NCBI RefSeq assembly: GCF_008629675.1
Contig: NZ_VWOX01000008.1
Location: forward strand, 310,001 to 374,000
DNA: 64,000 nucleotides
Direction: 5' to 3'
Source of the DNA: Roseiconus nitratireducens
Lineage (GTDB): Bacteria; Planctomycetota; Planctomycetia; Pirellulales; Pirellulaceae
Notes under the pieces: model-generated
What the model was told of the DNA's origin: nothing
The model's database searches: none
What the model saw: the letters and a program-made list of their open reading frames with translations, nothing else
Translations under genes and position numbers: made by a program
Part shown: one piece after another, positions 27,719-37,446 of the stretch
Layout: each line of letters opens with the position of its first letter
Position numbering within the stretch: position 1 is the first letter of the stretch

Positions 27719-29014
27719 ATGAGCCTTCACGATGACCGCCGACTCTTTTTGAAGAGCACCGGCGCTGCGATTGCCGGCTACGGCCTGACCAAGACAGCAC
27801 GGGCCGACGAAAACGCCCCGGCGTCACCCAACGAGCGGGTCGTCCTGGGAATCATGGGCGTCAACGGACGTGGCAAAGCCATCGCACGTGGGATGTTAGC
27901 CAGCGGTCAGGTCGAGATCGCTTACATCTGCGATGTGGACCAGCGGGCCGCGGACGACGTTCGCCAGCTGGTGGCCGATGGGCAAACACAGGCGCCGAAG
28001 GCCGTCGGAGACTTTCGGCGGATTCTGGACGACAAACGTGTCGACGCACTGGTGTGTGCTGCGCCCAATCACTGGCACGCGCCGGCCACGATCATGGCGT
28101 GTGGCGCCGGCAAGCACGTGTATGTCGAAAAGCCCTGCAGCTACACCCCGGCCGAAGGCGAGATGGCGATCCAAGCGGCGCGCAAGAACAATCGCGTCGT
28201 GCAGATGGGAACGCAGCGACGAAGCTGGCCCGGCGTGATGGAAGGCGTGCAAAAGGTGCTCTCCGGCGAGATCGGAAACGTGCTCTACGCGCGGACCTGG
28301 TACAACAATCGGCGAGGCTCTATCGGGCACGGGAAGACCGCCCCGGTCCCCCAGTGGTTGGACTGGGAGCTCTGGCAGGGGCCCGCACCCCGGCGTCCCT
28401 TCAAAGACAACGTCGTGCACTACAACTGGCACTGGCATTGGCATTGGGGTAACGGCGAACTGGGCAACAACGGCGTTCACGCCTTGGACGTCGCCCGGTG
28501 GGGACTGGACGTAACGTATCCGAACCGCGTCACCGCCGGCGGAGGCAAGTACCGCCACGACGATGACCAGGAAACGCCGGACACCATGATGGTGACCTAT
28601 GACTTTCCCGAACAGAAAACGATCACTTGGGAAGGACTGAGTTGGTCGCCGTTGGGGCCCCATGACTCTGGGTTTGGAATCAGCTTTCACGGCACCGATG
28701 GTTCGCTGATCATTCTTGGATCCGGCTACACCCAATACGACCTCAAGGGCAACGAAGTCGCCAGCGGCGACGGTGCCGGCGGCGACAAAGACCACTTCGC
28801 GGACTTCCTGGGTGCCGTGCGCGACGGCAGCCGACCCAACGCGGATATCGAAAAGGCGCATCAAAGCACGCTGCTTTGCCATCTGGGGAACATCGCCTAT
28901 CGCACCAGCAGCACGCTGCACACCGATCCGGCAAACGGACACATCCAGGATCATCCCGAGGCCCAGAAACTGTGGTCGCGGTCGTACGCCAAGGGATGGG
29001 AGCCCGTTGTCTGA
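27719..29014 (+). CDS. Gfo/Idh/MocA family oxidoreductase, Tat-exported
   Basis: 431 residues. A twin-arginine signal (RRLFLKSTGAAIAGYGL) shows export in folded, cofactor-loaded form. The Rossmann domain begins VVLGIMGVNGRGKAIARGM (residues about 41-59) and the NAD(P)-site loop CAAPNHWHAPATIMAC and the conserved EKP of HVYVEKPCSYTPAEGE follow. The C-terminal domain contains the family-specific NGVHALDVARWGL and a run of alternating His/Trp (HWHWHWGNGE), a probable metal- or sugar-binding feature seen in planctomycete members. It oxidises or reduces a sugar-type substrate using NAD(P). Its stop overlaps the start of the next gene (TGATG), so the two are coupled. Confidence 0.93.
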   Translation: MSLHDDRRLFLKSTGAAIAGYGLTKTARADENAPASPNERVVLGIMGVNGRGKAIARGMLASGQVEIAYICDVDQRAADDVRQLVADGQTQAPKAVGDFRRILDDKRVDALVCAAPNHWHAPATIMACGAGKHVYVEKPCSYTPAEGEMAIQAARKNNRVVQMGTQRRSWPGVMEGVQKVLSGEIGNVLYARTWYNNRRGSIGHGKTAPVPQWLDWELWQGPAPRRPFKDNVVHYNWHWHWHWGNGELGNNGVHALDVARWGLDVTYPNRVTAGGGKYRHDDDQETPDTMMVTYDFPEQKTITWEGLSWSPLGPHDSGFGISFHGTDGSLIILGSGYTQYDLKGNEVASGDGAGGDKDHFADFLGAVRDGSRPNADIEKAHQSTLLCHLGNIAYRTSSTLHTDPANGHIQDHPEAQKLWSRSYAKGWEPVV

Positions 29015-30162
29015 TGAACGTTTTCAAATGCATTTCGCCCCGTCAAGAATCGACTCTGACGGGACATCACCGGGCGACGTTCGCCAGGCGAAACTGGCTG
29101 GCGTGGTTGACGCTAGCTTGCCTGATCGGGGTCACGGCGTCGGCTCAAGATCCGGCCTCGAGCGATGCGACCCCCGCGGACCAAACCCCGGATCAAACCG
29201 CGGACAACTCCCCCACACTGCGAATCGGCATCATCGGCCTGGACACCTCGCACGTGCCGGCATTCACCAAATCGTTCAACCAGGACCCCGCGGATCCGGA
29301 CATGAAGAACTGCCGCGTCGTCGCGGCGTATCCTTACGGAAGCAAAACGATTGAATCGAGCTACAGCCGGATTCCCAAGTACACCGAACAGGTGGAAGCC
29401 ATGGGCGTCGACGTGGTTTCATCGATCGACGAATTGCTGAAACAGGTGGACTGCGTCCTGTTGGAAACGAACGACGGTCAACCCCACCTGGAACAGTCGC
29501 TGCAGGTGTTCCGGGCCGGCAAACCGTTGTTCATCGACAAGCCGACCGGCTCCAACTTGGCGGAGGTCGTGGCGATCTTTCGTGCCGCGCGGCATTACGA
29601 CGTTCCGATGTTCTCCAGTTCGTCGTTGCGTTACGGCGAGGGCGCCCAGGCTATCCGCGGCGGCAAAGTCGGCGCCGTCCTGGGTTGCAACGCTTACAGC
29701 CCGTGTGCGTTGGAACCATCACACGTGGATCTGTTCTGGTATGGCATCCACGGCGTGGAATTGTTGTACACCTGCATGGGAACGGGATGCCAATCGGTCC
29801 GGCACACCTCCACCGAATCGCGAGAGGTGGCCGTCGGCGTGTGGTCGGGTGGACGCATCGGGACGTTCCACGGCATGCGGAACGGAAAGTCCGGCTACGG
29901 CGGAACCGCTTTCGGGGAATCGGCAATTGAACCGATCGGCCCTTACGGCGGTTACCAGCCACTGGTCAAGCAAATCGCAGCATTCTTTCGGACCGAGCAG
30001 GTCCCGATTGACCCCGCCGAAACGATCGAACTGTATGCCTTCATGCAGGCGGCAGCCGAAAGCAAGCAGCGCGGTGGAGACGCGGTCACCCTCGCCGAAG
30101 TGATGGAGGCGGCCGAAAGCCAGGCGGATCAGTTGCTGGCCGGCAAGCTCGATCCACGCTGA
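29014..30162 (+). CDS. Gfo/Idh/MocA-like oxidoreductase, Sec-exported
   Basis: 382 residues from the ATG at 29014, which shares a base with the upstream stop. The signal peptide (RNWLAWLTLACLIGVTASA) differs from the neighbour's Tat signal. The Rossmann start is LRIGIIGLDTSHVPAFTKSF; the usual GxGxxG is changed to GIIGLDTS, a variant typical of this subgroup. Other landmarks are DCVLLETNDGQPHLEQ, the EKP-equivalent FIDKPTGSNLAEVV, and WYGIHGVELLYTCMGTGC in the substrate domain. A Sec route would require cofactor loading outside the cytoplasm, so NAD(P) dependence is doubtful. It may be a binding or modified enzyme acting with the coupled upstream protein. Confidence 0.88.
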   Translation: MNVFKCISPRQESTLTGHHRATFARRNWLAWLTLACLIGVTASAQDPASSDATPADQTPDQTADNSPTLRIGIIGLDTSHVPAFTKSFNQDPADPDMKNCRVVAAYPYGSKTIESSYSRIPKYTEQVEAMGVDVVSSIDELLKQVDCVLLETNDGQPHLEQSLQVFRAGKPLFIDKPTGSNLAEVVAIFRAARHYDVPMFSSSSLRYGEGAQAIRGGKVGAVLGCNAYSPCALEPSHVDLFWYGIHGVELLYTCMGTGCQSVRHTSTESREVAVGVWSGGRIGTFHGMRNGKSGYGGTAFGESAIEPIGPYGGYQPLVKQIAAFFRTEQVPIDPAETIELYAFMQAAAESKQRGGDAVTLAEVMEAAESQADQLLAGKLDPR

Positions 30163-30168
30163 CGCGCT

Positions 30169-30195
30169 TCACCCTCCTTAAAAAAAGGAGGGTGA
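30169..30195. terminator. Hairpin with 11-bp perfect stem
   Basis: TCACCCTCCTT (30169-30179) and AAGGAGGGTGA (30185-30195) are exact reverse complements around an AAAAA loop, 6 bp after the oxidoreductase stop. It is well placed as a terminator, but it has no T-run after the stem and its GGAGGGTGA arm is shared with repeat elements at 1328-1473, so it may be the edge of an element. Confidence 0.55.
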
Positions 30196-30211
30196 GTAAT
30201 ACCGCATGTCT

Positions 30212-30331
30212 CCAGTCGCGACGCGACGACAGCCCCCTGCCGTCGGCGCGAGCCGACGGAAACGGTTCTCGAAACCTCCACCAGCCGCGAAGCGGCGACA
30301 GCAACGTCGCGTCAGCGAGAAGTCGGGCAAC
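30212..30331. repeat. Composite palindromic repeat, copy B
   Basis: Same order as copy A at 8130-8249: GCGACGACAGCCCCCTGCCG, stem CCGTCGGC/GCCGACGG, spacer, CCACCAGCCGCGAAGCGGCG, then a GTCAGCGAGAAGTCGGGCAA edge. A further CCTTCTTGAGAAGG palindrome follows at 30353-30366. The whole 30163-30389 gap between the convergent genes is made of these structures. Confidence 0.85.
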
Positions 30332-30389
30332 CTTCCCTCGCTGACGCTCGACCCTTCTTGAGAAGGAGGTTGAAGCGAACGGCAAACCG

Positions 30390-31469
30390 TTAGGGCAAGT
30401 CGATCGTCTTCAGACTCAACGAACCGTTGTTGTCGACGATGGCCACGGCGTGATCATTGTCCAGCTTGTCCATTTGTTGGACGTTGTCCAGCGATTCGAC
30501 GCGCTCAAAGGGTTGGCCCGCAGTTCCGCCCCCACGGACAGGCTCGGTCAGCCCTTCGCGATCGGCGATTCCGTCGGTCGTGATCTTCATCATCCCGCGA
30601 GCCGAATTGCTCATCAAAATTGCCGTCGTGCCGTCTTTCTCGTAGATCACCATGTCCAGGGGCGTGTTGCGGTTGCCGAGTTCGGCCACAGTCGTTCCGC
30701 GGACTTTACCCGAACCGTCCAGCGAGTTAACGGGAAATCGGACCAGCGGTGTGCAGGTAAAACCCGCCAACAAACTAGGTTCGCCGTCGATCGTAATGGG
30801 AAGGAAGGTCCGAATTGTGGCGTCTTCCACCCGGCCGTGCGCGGCGTGAAAGATTTCGACGCTGGTCGCGACGCTGTTTTCGGCGAACGGGAAGGGGATT
30901 TCCAGGACGCGCGACGGGGAGTCGCCGGCCGCCATCCCGGTGACCATCACCTTGCCCTCAAAGAACGCCAGGTCCGTGATCGACTGTTGTCGCGGATTGC
31001 GACGGCGACCGCGGCTTTCGACTTCACGATCCTCCGGAGCGTTCGCCAGTTGGGTGCTGGCATGATTGACCTTGTCCAGATTCACCTCGGTGACTTTATC
31101 GCCGACGATCTTCACCAAGCGCACCTTGCCATCGGTGACGACACTGATGTAGGTCGCCCCGGTCTCTTCGTTGACGGCCAGTTCGCCAACCTGAACGTCG
31201 CTGGCTTCGAGCGCCGCGGCGAGGGTCTTTGTCAGATCATCGATATTCTTGGGCGCCGATTTGGTGCTCGCGGTGTCTTCGGTGTCGATCGCGTAGACGG
31301 CGGCCGCCTCCGGGTCACCGATCAACAGGACGCCGGATGTGGCGAAGGTCATCGGGCCGACCGACTTCAGGGATACCGGACCGTAATCGAATCCGGCCGG
31401 GCCCGCGCTGGCCGTTGCAGAAAGCAGCAGCACGGCCAACGAGCTGCAGAACACAGATTTGAAGGACAT
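30390..31469 (-). CDS. Secreted protein of unknown function
   Basis: 359 residues with a signal peptide (FCSSLAVLLLSATASA). The mature protein alternates short strands and turns (VLLIGDPEAAAVYAIDTED, GELAVNEETGATYISVVTDG, DLAFFEGKVMVTGMAAGD, DMVIYEKDGTTAILMSNSA), consistent with a beta-propeller-like repeat fold, but no named repeat could be confirmed. A basic stretch ESRGRRRNPRQQ interrupts the middle. It resembles conserved planctomycete hypothetical proteins only in general character. It stands alone, convergent with the oxidoreductase pair and divergent from the next cytochrome gene. Confidence 0.78.
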   Translation of the reverse strand: MSFKSVFCSSLAVLLLSATASAGPAGFDYGPVSLKSVGPMTFATSGVLLIGDPEAAAVYAIDTEDTASTKSAPKNIDDLTKTLAAALEASDVQVGELAVNEETGATYISVVTDGKVRLVKIVGDKVTEVNLDKVNHASTQLANAPEDREVESRGRRRNPRQQSITDLAFFEGKVMVTGMAAGDSPSRVLEIPFPFAENSVATSVEIFHAAHGRVEDATIRTFLPITIDGEPSLLAGFTCTPLVRFPVNSLDGSGKVRGTTVAELGNRNTPLDMVIYEKDGTTAILMSNSARGMMKITTDGIADREGLTEPVRGGGTAGQPFERVESLDNVQQMDKLDNDHAVAIVDNNGSLSLKTIDLP

Positions 31470-31913
31470 TGCATCATCCTCTGTCGTACGACGGAAAGGG
31501 AAGGGACTGGGGAGACAACCGATTCTCAGGAATCTGACGGTTGCGAGCGTTGTACGATACCGGATCGATCTGGCGGCGTGTCAAAGAAGTTGCCCAATCG
31601 AAGCTGATGCGGAGGGTCCCCGGGGTTCAGTCGGTGCCGCCGGTTGCACGCCGCGGCAGCGGCCGAGAGCGGGATTTGTTTGAATCAGGCCCTCCGAATG
31701 GCTATCTTGGCACTTGGCGACCCAACGTTTTTGCGGCAACTGTTCATTAGCACAGCCGCCACTGGTCGATGACCAACCAAGTTGATCGCCGTTCCCACCT
31801 ATCCTGCCCGTTTGCGACGATTCGGCACCGCTCCGATCTGGTACCAACTGGATTCGGTACCTGCCCGGAGGTGGTCCGGTTTGCGGTTTCGGGTCCTGCC
31901 CCCGGATGCCTTG
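31470..31913. other. Divergent spacer
   Basis: 444 bp between the secreted protein gene (-) and the cytochrome/DUF1549 gene (+). No gene was identified; the frame of the downstream gene stays open back to a TTG at 31782 but has no protein-like content. CCTGCCCG or close variants occur five times between 31805 and 31985, of unknown meaning. Confidence 0.4.
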
Positions 31914-34556
31914 ATGCGCGACACCTCGCAACCCGCCCGTTTGGCAATTCGTGCTCGGATAAACCTGCCCGCTAAGACAAACCTGCCTGGTCGGAGAAAC
32001 GTGCCCCTTCTGGCAACCCTGATGTTGGCGGGCGTTTTGTTCCCAACCGTCGAGGGTTTGGCCGAGGATGCCTCCAGCGGCAAGCGAGCGGAGCGGCGTC
32101 GCGGCCTGGAGCTGTTCGAAAAGAAGATTCGGCCGGTGTTGATCGAGCACTGCTACGAGTGCCACGCCAGCGATTCCGACGATATCGGGGGCAATCTGCT
32201 GTTGGATACACGCGACGGTTTGCGGCACGGCGGGGATTCCGGGGCGGCCATCCGTCCCGGCAAGCCCGGGGCCAGCCTGTTGCTGCGGGCCTTGCAGTAC
32301 GACGGGATGGAGATGCCTCCGGATGAGAAGTTGTCCGACGCCGTGATTGCCGATTTCCGTCGTTGGATTTCTTTGGGCGCACCGGACCCGCGTTCGGCCC
32401 CGGCGGAGCAAGCGGAAATGAAACAGGCCGCCGGCGAAGCATCATCCGATCCAGTCACACTCTGGTCGCTGCAACCGATCGTCGCCGTCGAACCGCCGGT
32501 GATCGAGCAACCGGATTGGGCGCTCACGGAGTTGGACCGCTTCATCTATGACGGTTTGCAACAAGCCGGCGTGCGCCCCAACGCTCCGGCGGATCCGGCA
32601 ACGCTCCTTCGACGGGTGTACTTTGATTTGACGGGATTGCCGCCATCACCCGAAGCGGTCCAGGCATTCACCGCTGACCCGTCACCGCAGCACTATGCCA
32701 GGGTGGTCGGGGTGGTCGACACGCTGCTCGCTTCGCAAGCGTTCGGTGAGCGTTGGGCGCGGCACTGGATGGACGTCGCCCGGTACGGTGAATCGGCTGG
32801 CAGCAGTCGCGACGTGCTGATGATCTATGCCTGGCGTTATCGTGACTATGTGATCCGGGCGTTCAATACCGACCTGCCTTTCGACCGCTTCGTCACCGAA
32901 CAGGTTGCGGGTGATCTGCTGGAAGCGGAATCGGAACAGGAACGGTCACGTTTGCAAGTCGCAACGGGGTTGTTGGCGATCGGCAGCAAGTCACTCAACG
33001 GCGGCAACCTGACTTACGATGTGATCGACGATCAAATCGATGTGGTCTCCCGATCGGTGCTGGGACTGACCGTCTCGTGTGCCCGCTGTCACGATCACAA
33101 GTTCGATCCCATTCCGACGGCCGACTACTACTCGCTGGCCGGCATTTTTCTAAGCACCAACACGAAATATGGCGGCGGGATCAAGCGTCCCGACGACGCC
33201 AAGACTCGGGGCGAAGTCTACGTGACGTTGGGCCCAGAACCGTCGGCCGAGAAGCTTCAGGAACGTTCCGAATTGAACGACCAACTGGCCAAGCTGCAAA
33301 AACAGGTTCGCGCCAGCGAGAAACGCGTGGCAACGCTTGCCAAGCAAGTTCCGGCGGCCCTGGTCAAAGATCCGGATCTTGATCTTCCCGCTCAATGGAA
33401 CCAGAAGCAGACGCAAAGCGCTCGACAGTATCAGGTCGCCATTCGGAATCTGCGGCAGCGTCGGGAAGACCTCCAGACGACGCGTGGGCAACTCGAATCG
33501 CTTCCGTCGCCGGACTACGCCCTGGGAGTCCACGATGCCAACAAGATCACCGATGCCAACATCTTGACGCGTGGAGAAAAAAACCAGAAGGGAGACCGGG
33601 TCCAACGAGGATTCCTGTCAGCGCTCGCCCCCGTGGTCGATCCGGAGGGATCGCTGCAGGCCGAGATCGACGATGAGCGAAGCGGGCGGCTCGAGCTGGC
33701 GCGGTGGCTGACCGACGCCAACAACCCGCTCACCTCGCGTGTCGCGGTCAATCGCATTTGGCAGCACCTGATGGGGCAGGGGATCGTGGAAACGGTGGAC
33801 AATTTTGGCACGACGGGCCTGCCACCCTCGCATCCCGAACTGCTGGACTTTCTCGCCCACCGATTCACTCACCAGCACGGCTGGTCCCAGAAAAGCCTGA
33901 TCCGCGAAATCGTCCTGTCGAACACCTACCGCATGTCGTCGGACTTCCAGCGCGAGGCGTACCAGATCGATCCGGACAACCGGCTGCGTTGGCGGATGGA
34001 CCGCCGACGACTGGAAGCCGAACCGCTGCGTGATGCGATCCTTTCGGTCAGCGGACTGCTGGTGCAGGAGCCTCTGGCGGGATCGCTGGTCATGGAGATC
34101 GGCGAAGGTGAAGTCGGCAGGAATCTAAACACCTCCGTGCTGGAAAAGCCCTTTGACCGACGCAGTGTGTATCTGCCGATCATCCGCGGCATCATTCCGG
34201 AAGGGTTGAAGCTGTTCGATTTTCCGGAGCCTTCCAACGTGCAGGGACAGCGGGACAGCAACACCACGCCCAAGCAATCCTTGTATCTGATGAACAGCCC
34301 CTTCGTCGTGCGTGCGGCCGAACATTTCGCCGAAAACTTGCTGCAGGACCCGTCGCTGGCGAATGACGCAAAACGCATCGAACTGGCTTTTCTGCGCTGC
34401 TACGCTCGACCGCCCTCGGACTCGGAAACCCAACGGACGCTGGATTTCTTGCGGCAGATGGAGCAGATCGAAGGAACCACGGATACCGACCACCGACAAT
34501 GGACCGTGCTGTGTCAAAACCTGATGGCCAGCGCCCCGTTCCGGTTCATCGATTGA
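31914..34556 (+). CDS. Planctomycete c-type cytochrome / DUF1549 / DUF1553 protein
   Basis: 880 residues from ATG 31914, chosen because it is the nearest ATG before the signal segment RRNVPLLATLMLAGVLFP; a TTG at 31782 is also in frame. Cytochrome domain with CYECH (nt about 32150) in the family context LFEKKIRPVLIEHCYECH; DUF1549 with TLLRRVYFDLTGLPPSPEAV and the haem motif CARCHDHKFDPIPTADYYSL; a coiled coil insert (nt about 33250-33500); and DUF1553 with AVNRIWQHLMGQGIVETVDN and the NTTPKQSLYLMNSPF segment. No LamG insert, unlike the paralogue at 1141-4482. A DUF1501 gene follows 50 bp downstream. The pair is a candidate extracytoplasmic redox or sugar-processing unit; function unknown. 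Confidence 0.92.
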   Translation: MRDTSQPARLAIRARINLPAKTNLPGRRNVPLLATLMLAGVLFPTVEGLAEDASSGKRAERRRGLELFEKKIRPVLIEHCYECHASDSDDIGGNLLLDTRDGLRHGGDSGAAIRPGKPGASLLLRALQYDGMEMPPDEKLSDAVIADFRRWISLGAPDPRSAPAEQAEMKQAAGEASSDPVTLWSLQPIVAVEPPVIEQPDWALTELDRFIYDGLQQAGVRPNAPADPATLLRRVYFDLTGLPPSPEAVQAFTADPSPQHYARVVGVVDTLLASQAFGERWARHWMDVARYGESAGSSRDVLMIYAWRYRDYVIRAFNTDLPFDRFVTEQVAGDLLEAESEQERSRLQVATGLLAIGSKSLNGGNLTYDVIDDQIDVVSRSVLGLTVSCARCHDHKFDPIPTADYYSLAGIFLSTNTKYGGGIKRPDDAKTRGEVYVTLGPEPSAEKLQERSELNDQLAKLQKQVRASEKRVATLAKQVPAALVKDPDLDLPAQWNQKQTQSARQYQVAIRNLRQRREDLQTTRGQLESLPSPDYALGVHDANKITDANILTRGEKNQKGDRVQRGFLSALAPVVDPEGSLQAEIDDERSGRLELARWLTDANNPLTSRVAVNRIWQHLMGQGIVETVDNFGTTGLPPSHPELLDFLAHRFTHQHGWSQKSLIREIVLSNTYRMSSDFQREAYQIDPDNRLRWRMDRRRLEAEPLRDAILSVSGLLVQEPLAGSLVMEIGEGEVGRNLNTSVLEKPFDRRSVYLPIIRGIIPEGLKLFDFPEPSNVQGQRDSNTTPKQSLYLMNSPFVVRAAEHFAENLLQDPSLANDAKRIELAFLRCYARPPSDSETQRTLDFLRQMEQIEGTTDTDHRQWTVLCQNLMASAPFRFID

Positions 34557-34606
34557 ACAGCCACCTCGCATCCGATCCAACCTCCACCCACTCGTGAGCC
34601 TTTCTG

Positions 34607-36025
34607 ATGTTTTGCTCCCGCCGCCAATGGCTGTCTTCCGCCACCTGTGGATTCGGTTCGCTGGCATTGATGGACCTGCTGAATCAAACCACAGCGGCTG
34701 AACCGATCGCCAGCAACCGAGGCGGTTCCGCACCGGGACCCGCGGTTCACAGCCCTCTGGCGCCCAAGCAGCCGCATCATCGAGCGAGCGCCGACCGGTT
34801 GATCTTTCTGCACATGCGGGGCGGCCCGTCGGCGATGGAATCCTACGAACGCAAACCGGAACTTGACCGGCGTGCGGAAGAACAAGGCGAGAAGAAGGGT
34901 CGCAAGTTGACCCCTTCCCACTGGGCCTGGAAGAAGCGAGGCGACAGCGGGCTTTGGGTGTCGGATCTGTTTCGTCACACCGCGGAACTGGCCGATGAAT
35001 TGTGCGTTCTCTCTGGCATGCACACCGACATTGGCAACCACACGCCGGCCATGTTGCAGTTGCACACCGGGTCGTTCACATTCACGCGTCCGTCGATGGG
35101 ATCCTGGTTGCTGTACGGGCTGGGAACCGAAAACCAGAACTTGCCGGGATTTGTCAGCATCAGCCCGCCGGTCATCAACGGCGGCTCGAAGAATTATGGT
35201 TCCGCGTTTTTGCCGGCCGTGTTTCAGGGCACCGCCATCGGCGACATCAAAACCCCGGTTCGGAATGCCAAGGTCGGAAACCTGGACAACCCGATCCTGT
35301 CGAGCCCGGCCCAACGCACCCAGCTGGACTTCCTGAAGCAGTTGAACGCCGACTATGCCGCGCAGATTGGACCGGACGATTCATCGGACGTCGATGCCGT
35401 GATCGATTCGTTCGAATTGGGTTTCCGGATGCAAAGTGAGTTGCCCGACGTGATGGACCTTTCCGGCGAGACCCAGGAAACCTTGGATCTGTACGGCATC
35501 GGGGACGGGAAACCGTCCGATGACTTTGGGCGCCAGTGCCTGTTGGCACGCCGGATGGTTGAAGCCGGCGTTCGACACGTCGAACTTTGTGATGAGTTCT
35601 GGGACCAGCACAACCAACTGGTGAAAGGACATGAAGCCCGGGCGGCGGCAACGGATCAGCCGATTGCCGGTCTGTTAACGGATCTTCGCCGCCGGGGATT
35701 GCTCGATCGCACCCTGGTGCTGTGGGGCGGCGAATTCGGCCGCACACCCGACACCGCGAAAAAGGATCTGGACGGTCGAGACCACAATCCCAACGGTTAC
35801 ACGATGTGGATGGCCGGTGGAGGCGTCCGCGGCGGATTCCAACACGGGGCCACCGACGAATTGGGCTATCGCGCCGTCGAGGGGCGTGTGCACCTGCATG
35901 ATCTTCACGCCACGGTCTTGCACCTGATGGGCCTGGATCATCAACAGTTGACGTATCGTTACGCGGGACGTGATTTCCGACTGACCGACGTGCACGGCCA
36001 TGTCGTCAGCGAGATCATCGCCTGA
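34607..36025 (+). CDS. DUF1501 family protein
   Basis: 472 residues. The N-terminus carries an RR-containing signal (SRRQWLSSATCGFGSLAL) that fits Tat export. Family landmarks: FLHMRGGPSAMESYERKP, SGMHTDIGNHTPAMLQLH, VELCDEFWDQHNQL, LVLWGGEFGRTPDT and GRDHNPNGYTMWMAGGGVRGG, followed by the closing LTYRYAGRDFRLTDVHG. It is paired with the upstream DUF1549/DUF1553 gene. The last 11 bp overlap the 3' end of the opposite FG-GAP gene. Confidence 0.93.
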   Translation: MFCSRRQWLSSATCGFGSLALMDLLNQTTAAEPIASNRGGSAPGPAVHSPLAPKQPHHRASADRLIFLHMRGGPSAMESYERKPELDRRAEEQGEKKGRKLTPSHWAWKKRGDSGLWVSDLFRHTAELADELCVLSGMHTDIGNHTPAMLQLHTGSFTFTRPSMGSWLLYGLGTENQNLPGFVSISPPVINGGSKNYGSAFLPAVFQGTAIGDIKTPVRNAKVGNLDNPILSSPAQRTQLDFLKQLNADYAAQIGPDDSSDVDAVIDSFELGFRMQSELPDVMDLSGETQETLDLYGIGDGKPSDDFGRQCLLARRMVEAGVRHVELCDEFWDQHNQLVKGHEARAAATDQPIAGLLTDLRRRGLLDRTLVLWGGEFGRTPDTAKKDLDGRDHNPNGYTMWMAGGGVRGGFQHGATDELGYRAVEGRVHLHDLHATVLHLMGLDHQQLTYRYAGRDFRLTDVHGHVVSEIIA

Positions 36026-37208
36026 GAACCGCCGATCTCTTTCCCGGATTTTCGTACCAAACCACGTTCCCCGTGGCTCGGCCGGCATTCAAGAGGTCAA
36101 GATCGCCGTCGCCATCCATGTCAACGGCATTCAGGTCGTAACTCTGTTGCCCGCGGTCGATCACGTGCGGCGTGAACTTGCCTCGGCCGTCATTTTCGTA
36201 CCACATCACCCGCTCACTGCCGTAGCCGCAACTGGCTGCGTCGATGTCGCCGTCCAGATCAAAATCCGCGACGGTTAGACTGTGCGGAAACTCCAACTGC
36301 GGATCGATCGGATGGATCGCCCAGCCGGGGTTTTCGAACCACAGCACGCCGTGCCCGTGTCCCCGGGTCGCAACCCAATCCAGTGCTCCGTCGCCATTGA
36401 CATCTGCCGGCAAGATATTGGTCGCACCGGGTTGGTCGATTGCCAGCAGCGTTTTTTTCCACGGCTTTCGCACGTCGTTTGGACCAGGATTCTGCCAAAA
36501 GGCAAACCAGTTCCCGTCGGCGAAGGGTTTTCCCTTGGCACCCACGGCAATCTCCTTGTACCCGTCTCCGTCAATGTCGCCGGCACCCAGGTAATGACTG
36601 CCGCCCCGCGCGTCCCCATCGGCGAACACATGGCGGTTCCAAGTCGAATCCGATTTGGGGTCGTCCGGGACGGAGTACCATGCCATTGAATCCTTGATTC
36701 CGGAATCGGGTTCGAAGTTGTTGATGACCAGATCGTCACGACCGTTGTTGTCGACATCGGTTCGCATCAAACAGTGAATCCCGGTGATTTCCGGATCGAT
36801 GATTCGCGGTTGCCACGGCGTTTGCATTGCCGTTTCGGGCCCCGGGTTCTCGAGCCAGAATGGACGACCGGCGGCCAGCGATCCCGCCCAGTCCAAATCT
36901 CCGTCGGCATCAACGTCGAGGGTCGTGCTGTGAATGCAGTTCCCACCGCGGGCCAGGAAGTGCAACGAATTGACCTGCGTCCACTGCGGGGCAAGAAATA
37001 ATTTGACCTGACCATCGATGGCGGCAATGACGTCCATCAAGCCGTCTTGATTCGCGTCGATTGCGACAGCCGTGTTGCAGTGTCTGCCTTTCGTGACAAC
37101 GTGCTTGGTCCAGGGCTGGGATTCGGCGCCCGCCACCTCAACGATGGCGAAGCATCCGACGAGGACGAATAAGCACCCGCGGAACATGGTTGCGAAAGGA
37201 AACTTCAT
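36015..37208 (-). CDS. Secreted FG-GAP/VCBS repeat protein
   Basis: 397 residues from ATG 37208; further upstream the frame is open but lacks a signal. Signal peptide MFRGCLFVLVGCFAIVEVAGA. The mature part is a propeller of FG-GAP/VCBS repeats with calcium loops such as DANQDGLMDV, DVDADGDLDW, DVDNNGRDDL, DIDGDGYKEI, DVNGDGALDW, DFDLDGDIDA and DMDGDGDLDL: seven repeats, matching a seven-bladed propeller. WYENDG/WFENPG motifs alternate between them. Such proteins bind surfaces or glycans. Its stop overlaps the stop of the convergent DUF1501 gene by 11 bp. Confidence 0.92.
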   Translation of the reverse strand: MKFPFATMFRGCLFVLVGCFAIVEVAGAESQPWTKHVVTKGRHCNTAVAIDANQDGLMDVIAAIDGQVKLFLAPQWTQVNSLHFLARGGNCIHSTTLDVDADGDLDWAGSLAAGRPFWLENPGPETAMQTPWQPRIIDPEITGIHCLMRTDVDNNGRDDLVINNFEPDSGIKDSMAWYSVPDDPKSDSTWNRHVFADGDARGGSHYLGAGDIDGDGYKEIAVGAKGKPFADGNWFAFWQNPGPNDVRKPWKKTLLAIDQPGATNILPADVNGDGALDWVATRGHGHGVLWFENPGWAIHPIDPQLEFPHSLTVADFDLDGDIDAASCGYGSERVMWYENDGRGKFTPHVIDRGQQSYDLNAVDMDGDGDLDLLNAGRATGNVVWYENPGKRSAVLRR

Positions 37209-37446
37209 GATCGTTCGGTCAGTGGTGGACGACGGAAGGTATCGAGCCGGCGAATTGCCAAAACGCATTGTAGCGGTACGGCGGTCCGTCGCTGCCTCGA
37301 CCCAAGGCTTGGGTGAGGGGTTGGAACCTTCGGACGACCAGACGGAGTGACGGCTCACCCATTGATGCGGAGGGGAAGGTGAAGGTTGCGTCGTGGAGCG
37401 TCCACCCAAAGAGGAGATGCTGAGTGTCCGACCTGCCCGCCGCGTC

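Noticed and set aside
27896..28954. 352-codon open frame on - inside the oxidoreductase gene
   Set aside because: Antisense shadow; no recognisable family.
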